DNA of 36,651 bases from Eubacteriales bacterium (GTDB lineage Bacteria; Bacillota; Clostridia; Peptostreptococcales; Acidaminobacteraceae): NCBI GenBank assembly GCA_030625575.1, contig DAOUQP010000007.1, positions 1 through 36,651 of the forward strand. The letters run 5' to 3'. The notes below the pieces were generated by a model. It saw only the letters and a list, made by a program, of their open reading frames with translations. It searched no databases and was not told the origin of the DNA. Shown here piece by piece: positions 33,308 through 36,651 of this stretch. Every line of letters begins with the position of its first letter. Positions within the stretch are counted from its first letter, which is position 1. The position numbers and the translations under genes are program-made.

Positions 33308-35050
33308 ATGGCTATAGTTAAAGCGACTATCAATGGTATGGAGGTAGAAGTACAGAGCGGTACTACAATTCTTGAAGCTGCAAAGAAGATTGGAGTGCGT
33401 ATTCCTACTTTATGTCATTTAAATTTGGAAGGCACAGGTATTGTCAATCGAGTGGCATCTTGTCGTGTGTGTGTGGTTGAAGTTGAGGGAAGACCGGCTC
33501 TTGCTCCATCTTGTGCAGAGAAGATTACAAATGGTATGGTTATTAATACGAATTCTACTAGAGCGATTACTGGTCGCCGTATGGCGGTGGAATTGCTTTT
33601 ATCAAATCATCCACAAGATTGTTTGACTTGTGCAAAAAATTTAGATTGTGAATTACAATCTTTAGCTCAAGAGTTGGGTATTAGAGAGATTAAATGGCAA
33701 GGCGAAAAAATGGATTACCCTATAGATAAATCTTCGTTTTCTTTGATAAAAGATCCAAATAAATGTATTATGTGTAGAAGATGTGAAACTGTGTGTAATG
33801 AAGTGCAAACAGTAGGCGTTTTATCGGGAATAAATAGAGGGTTCAATGCATTCGTAGGACCTGCATTCAACTTGGATGTGGCAAACACAGCTTGTACTTA
33901 TTGTGGACAATGTGTTGCAGTTTGTCCAACTGGTGCATTGACTGAAGTAAATGATGTAGGAAGAGTTTGGAGAGTATTAAACAATCCTGATAAACACGTC
34001 GTTGTACAGGTTGCTCCAGCAATTCGTGTTGCTATTGGTGAAATGTTCGGTATGGAGTCAGGTTCAGTTACTACTGGACAATTAGCGGCATCTCTAAGAA
34101 AGTTAGGATTTGATGGCATCTTTGATACAGATTTTGCTGCAGACCTTACAATCATGGAAGAAGCATCAGAACTTGTTCATAGAATTAAACATGGTGGTAG
34201 ATTACCAATGTTGACATCTTGTTGCCCGGCTTGGGTTAAATTCTTTGAGCATCAATTTCCAGATTTACTTGATATCCCGTCTTCATGCAAATCACCACAA
34301 ATTATGATGGGTAGTATTGTCAAGACGTATTATGCTGAGAAAAAAGGACTAGATCCTAAGGATATTGTTGTTGTATCTGTAATGCCTTGTTTAGCTAAAA
34401 AGGCTGAAGCAACAAGACCTGAATTAACAAAAGATTATAATAATGATGTCGACCTAGTTTTATCAACTAGAGAATATGGTGCAATGCTGAAAGAAGCTGG
34501 TGTGCAATTTGATCAACTTCCCGAAGAAGATTTTGATCATATGCTAGGGGAAAGTACAGGAGCTAGTGTCATCTTCGGTACAACTGGTGGTGTTATCGAG
34601 GCGGCTGTACGTACTGCCTATGAATGGATTACTGGTGAAGAACTAGACGATGTTGAATTCCATGCTTTGAGAGGTCTGGAAGGTATTCGTTCAGCAACTA
34701 TCAAGGTTGGCGATATGGATCTTAATATTGGTATTGCCCATGGTTTAGGAAATGCAAGAAAGTTGCTTGAAGATATCAGAGATGGTAAGAGTCAGTATCA
34801 CGCTATTGAGATAATGGCTTGCCCTGGTGGATGTATAGGCGGGGGTGGACAACCTTATCATAAAGGTGATATGGAAGTTATCAAGAAGCGTCAAGAAGCT
34901 ATTTACAAAGAAGATAGAAGTAAAGTTAGAAGAAAGTCTCATGAAAATACTGAGATTATCAAGCTTTATGAAGAATTTCTTGGAGAACCTTATGGACATA
35001 AGGCTCATGAATTATTACACACTTATTATATTCCAAGAGAAACTATATAA
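33308..35050 (+). CDS. hydA: [FeFe] hydrogenase catalytic subunit (group A3, bifurcating type)
   Basis: 580 residues. In order: plant-type [2Fe-2S] (C36, C52, C55, C69); His-Cys3 cluster (H101, C105, C108, C114); two [4Fe-4S] (C153, C156, C159, C163; C196, C199, C202, C206); H-cluster domain with TSCCPAW (303-309, proton-relay C305 and ligand C306), VMPCLAKK (C361) and EIMACPGGCIGGGGQP (C505, C509). All active-site residues are intact. It makes or oxidises H2 with electrons from NADH and reduced ferredoxin. RBS AGGAGGTGG. Followed by a strong terminator. The maturases HydE/F/G are not in the window. Confidence 0.97.
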   Translation: MAIVKATINGMEVEVQSGTTILEAAKKIGVRIPTLCHLNLEGTGIVNRVASCRVCVVEVEGRPALAPSCAEKITNGMVINTNSTRAITGRRMAVELLLSNHPQDCLTCAKNLDCELQSLAQELGIREIKWQGEKMDYPIDKSSFSLIKDPNKCIMCRRCETVCNEVQTVGVLSGINRGFNAFVGPAFNLDVANTACTYCGQCVAVCPTGALTEVNDVGRVWRVLNNPDKHVVVQVAPAIRVAIGEMFGMESGSVTTGQLAASLRKLGFDGIFDTDFAADLTIMEEASELVHRIKHGGRLPMLTSCCPAWVKFFEHQFPDLLDIPSSCKSPQIMMGSIVKTYYAEKKGLDPKDIVVVSVMPCLAKKAEATRPELTKDYNNDVDLVLSTREYGAMLKEAGVQFDQLPEEDFDHMLGESTGASVIFGTTGGVIEAAVRTAYEWITGEELDDVEFHALRGLEGIRSATIKVGDMDLNIGIAHGLGNARKLLEDIRDGKSQYHAIEIMACPGGCIGGGGQPYHKGDMEVIKKRQEAIYKEDRSKVRRKSHENTEIIKLYEEFLGEPYGHKAHELLHTYYIPRETI

Positions 35051-35073
35051 TAATTACGATATTATCAATACTG

Positions 35074-35109
35074 ATGGAAGTGCATATGCACTTCCATTTC
35101 TATTTTTTT
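35074..35109 (+). terminator. Terminator of the hydrogenase operon
   Basis: A perfect 24-bp palindrome: ATGGAAGTGCAT (35074-35085) followed by its complement (35086-35097), then TTCTATTTTTTT. Confidence 0.85.
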
Positions 35110-35156
35110 CGATAATGCTTTATAATGTATATATTAAAGAAGAAAAGGAGCATAAA

Positions 35157-35786
35157 ATGATTAAAGGTATTATTTTTGATATGGATGGTACATTAATTGA
35201 TACAAATGATTTGGTAATAGATTGTATTAAGAAAACGGTTAATAAATATTTAGGTTATATTCCAGAGAAAGATTCTTTTAATGAAATTCTTGGAAAACCT
35301 TTGGATGTTCAGATGAGTTTTTTTAGTGAAGAGCATACAACTGAAATGGTAGATTACTATAGAAAGATATATTTAGAAAGGCGAGATGAAGATACCAAGA
35401 TATTTCCAGGCATTATGGAGTTGTTAAAAGCATTGAATGAGAGCAAAATGAAGATGGCTATTGTTTCTAATAAAGGTAGAAGAGGAATCAATCACGGACT
35501 CGAAATGTTTAATATGAAAGATTTCTTTGAAATAACTTTATCTGTAGTAGATGTAGAAAATAAGAAACCTCATCCTGAAGCGATTAATAAAGTTCTGCAA
35601 ATCTGGAATATGAGAAAAGAAGAGGTTTTATTTGTAGGGGATAGTCATAATGATATCCTTGCAGCGAATAATGCAGGAGTTAAATCAGTCTTGGTTGGAT
35701 GGTCTATTTTACCGAAAGAACAATTCGAAAATTTGAAAATTGATTATATTATCGATAAACCTATGGAAATCATAACGGTTATTTAA
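35157..35786 (+). CDS. HAD-family phosphatase (phosphoglycolate phosphatase/beta-PGM-like)
   Basis: 209 residues from ATG 35157 with RBS AAAGGAG. The same frame runs further upstream, but that part is inside hydA and before the terminator, so it is not used. HAD motifs: D8-x-D10-G-T, S104-N105-K106, K137 and GDSHND (D162, D166), with a helical cap between about 17 and 85 (subfamily IA). Likely hydrolyses a small phosphorylated metabolite such as phosphoglycolate or a pyrophosphate; the substrate cannot be assigned. TATAAT at 35121-35126 may be its -10 box. Could act as the missing histidinol phosphatase in theory, but nothing specific supports that. Confidence 0.85.
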   Translation: MIKGIIFDMDGTLIDTNDLVIDCIKKTVNKYLGYIPEKDSFNEILGKPLDVQMSFFSEEHTTEMVDYYRKIYLERRDEDTKIFPGIMELLKALNESKMKMAIVSNKGRRGINHGLEMFNMKDFFEITLSVVDVENKKPHPEAINKVLQIWNMRKEEVLFVGDSHNDILAANNAGVKSVLVGWSILPKEQFENLKIDYIIDKPMEIITVI

Positions 35787-35869
35787 TAATTTTATATGAA
35801 ATTCCGTCGAAAAAAGTCGTAAATTGTAGTTGAGAGAATATTCTTATCAAAGGATTTACTGTATTGAAT

Positions 35870-35898
35870 TTGACTAAATATGTCATAAGGAATATTAT
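35870..35898 (+). promoter_or_regulatory. Sigma-A promoter for the TAXI binding protein
   Basis: TTGACT (35870-35875), 17-bp spacer, TATTAT (35893-35898). The leader of about 75 nt contains a hairpin ATGTTT-TTAT-AAACAT before the RBS GAGGGGGAA. Confidence 0.7.
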
Positions 35899-35980
35899 AA
35901 CGGTATATAAATGTTTCAATTGGTTAATTAAATGTTTTTATAAACATTAATTATAAAAAAAAATTGAGGGGGAAACATTA

Positions 35981-36651
35981 ATGAAAAAAACATTATCACT
36001 TTTGTTAGTATTAGTATTAATGATGACTGCTTTAGCAGGATGCTCAACTACTGAGCCGGCAGCTGAGGGAGATGCACCGGTTGTTGTTAGAGAATTATCA
36101 TTTGCAACAGGCGGAACTTCAGGAACTTACTATCCACTTGGTGGAGCAATTGCAGCAGTATGGAATGAAAACATTGCTGATCTTAATGTAACTATTCAAC
36201 CAGCTGGAGCATCTGTTGAAAACATCAATAGATTATCTAGTGGTGAAGTAGATTTAGGACTTGCTATGAATAATGTTGCTGACAGTGCATATAATGGCGT
36301 TGGAGACAGTTTTCCAGAAGCACTTACAAGCTTTTATGCTATCGGCGTAGTTTACCCAGAGGTTATGCATGTAGTTACTACTCAAAAGAGTGGAATTACA
36401 TCAATTGCTGACTTACAAGGTAAAAGAGTAAACCCAGGCCCTCCAGGATCTGGAACATATGTTACTGCTATGGAAATATTAGATGCATTTGGCGTTACTG
36501 AGTATGATTCAAACCCAGGTAGCTTTACTGATGCTGTTGCTGGAATGAAAGACGGTACTTTAGATGCAGCATTTGCTGTAATCGCTTTCCCTGGTTCTGC
36601 AGTAGTTGAAATGGGAATGTCAAGAGACGTTAAGATTCTTGAAATTGATGG
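35981..36651 (+). CDS. TAXI-family TRAP transporter solute-binding lipoprotein (3' end outside window)
   Basis: Starts ATG 35981 behind GAGGGGGA and runs open to the edge (223 codons seen). Signal peptide with lipobox LAGC (Cys21), then a short acidic linker and the TAXI signature FATGGTSGTYYPLGGAIA, followed by NVTIQPAGASVENINRL. TAXI proteins capture small acids (for example glutamate or 2-oxoglutarate) for a fused TRAP membrane subunit, which would be expected downstream. Lipid anchoring matches a Gram-positive cell. Ligand unknown. Confidence 0.93.
   Translation, partial: MKKTLSLLLVLVLMMTALAGCSTTEPAAEGDAPVVVRELSFATGGTSGTYYPLGGAIAAVWNENIADLNVTIQPAGASVENINRLSSGEVDLGLAMNNVADSAYNGVGDSFPEALTSFYAIGVVYPEVMHVVTTQKSGITSIADLQGKRVNPGPPGSGTYVTAMEILDAFGVTEYDSNPGSFTDAVAGMKDGTLDAAFAVIAFPGSAVVEMGMSRDVKILEID

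Noticed and set aside
34845-35156. N-terminal extension of the HAD phosphatase into hydA
   Set aside because: This part is antisense-free out-of-frame sequence within hydA plus the terminator; the HAD fold starts at MIKGIIFDMDGT from ATG 35157 with an RBS.
1-36651. tRNA, rRNA, IS elements or integration sites
   Set aside because: Reading both strands showed no cloverleaf, rRNA segments, transposase or recombinase genes, or terminal repeats of an insertion sequence.

Overview
The window looks like chromosome of a low-GC, anaerobic, Gram-positive-type Firmicute, most likely a Clostridia member. The base composition is AT-rich, Shine-Dalgarno sites are strong, TTG/GTG starts are frequent, and sigma-A type promoters are clear. 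The gene content fits an anaerobe: a bifurcating [FeFe] hydrogenase, a 2-hydroxyacyl-CoA dehydratase activator and a B12 mutase. Genus cannot be fixed from the sequence alone. I saw no rRNA, tRNA, CRISPR array, IS element or prophage.

Layout. (1) 3-119 is the tail of a membrane protein, then a terminator and a 400-bp repeat-rich spacer. (2) 557-1771 is a Fic AMPylase, convergent with a BusR-type (GntR+RCK_C) regulator at 1779-2396. BusR is divergent from a three-gene compatible-solute (glycine betaine type) ABC transporter at 2536-5642. Known BusR proteins sense c-di-AMP and repress such transporters; here an inverted-repeat pair with a 22-bp gap sits inside both divergent promoters. (3) 5649-13009 is a complete histidine operon, hisZGDCBHAF(IE), preceded by a sigma-A promoter, a 20-residue leader peptide with four consecutive His codons, and a strong terminator just upstream of hisZ. 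This is a leader-peptide attenuator rather than the T-box usual for Firmicute his genes. No histidinol-phosphate phosphatase is in the operon. (4) 13661-17467 is a tight cassette: a D-Ala-D-Ala-ligase-like ATP-grasp enzyme, an opine-dehydrogenase-family protein, and a cobalamin-dependent protein whose body resembles glutamate mutase subunit E. It is preceded by a long structured leader and bracketed by two hairpins with the same core. I do not recognise this pathway; it is the best candidate for undescribed biochemistry. (5) 17521-18823 (minus) holds a ketopantoate-reductase-family protein and an unknown 87-residue protein with a near-consensus promoter. (6) 19106-23389 is a very large double-ATPase acyl-CoA dehydratase activase; 23488-26790 is a membrane Cache-PAS3-GGDEF-HD-GYP c-di-GMP protein.

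(7) 26795-30387 (minus) is a six-gene regulatory operon: DRTGG protein, RsbT-like ATPase, H-cluster-like iron-sulfur protein, DRTGG protein, PHP protein, HATPase. It is divergent from 30600-35050, which encodes the four-subunit NAD-linked [FeFe] hydrogenase (hydC, hndB-like, hydB, hydA). The shared upstream region contains Rex-like palindromes, suggesting NADH/NAD control, with the minus operon as a likely H2/redox sensing module. (8) 35157-35786 is a HAD phosphatase; 35981 to the window end is a TAXI-type TRAP binding lipoprotein, cut by the window edge.
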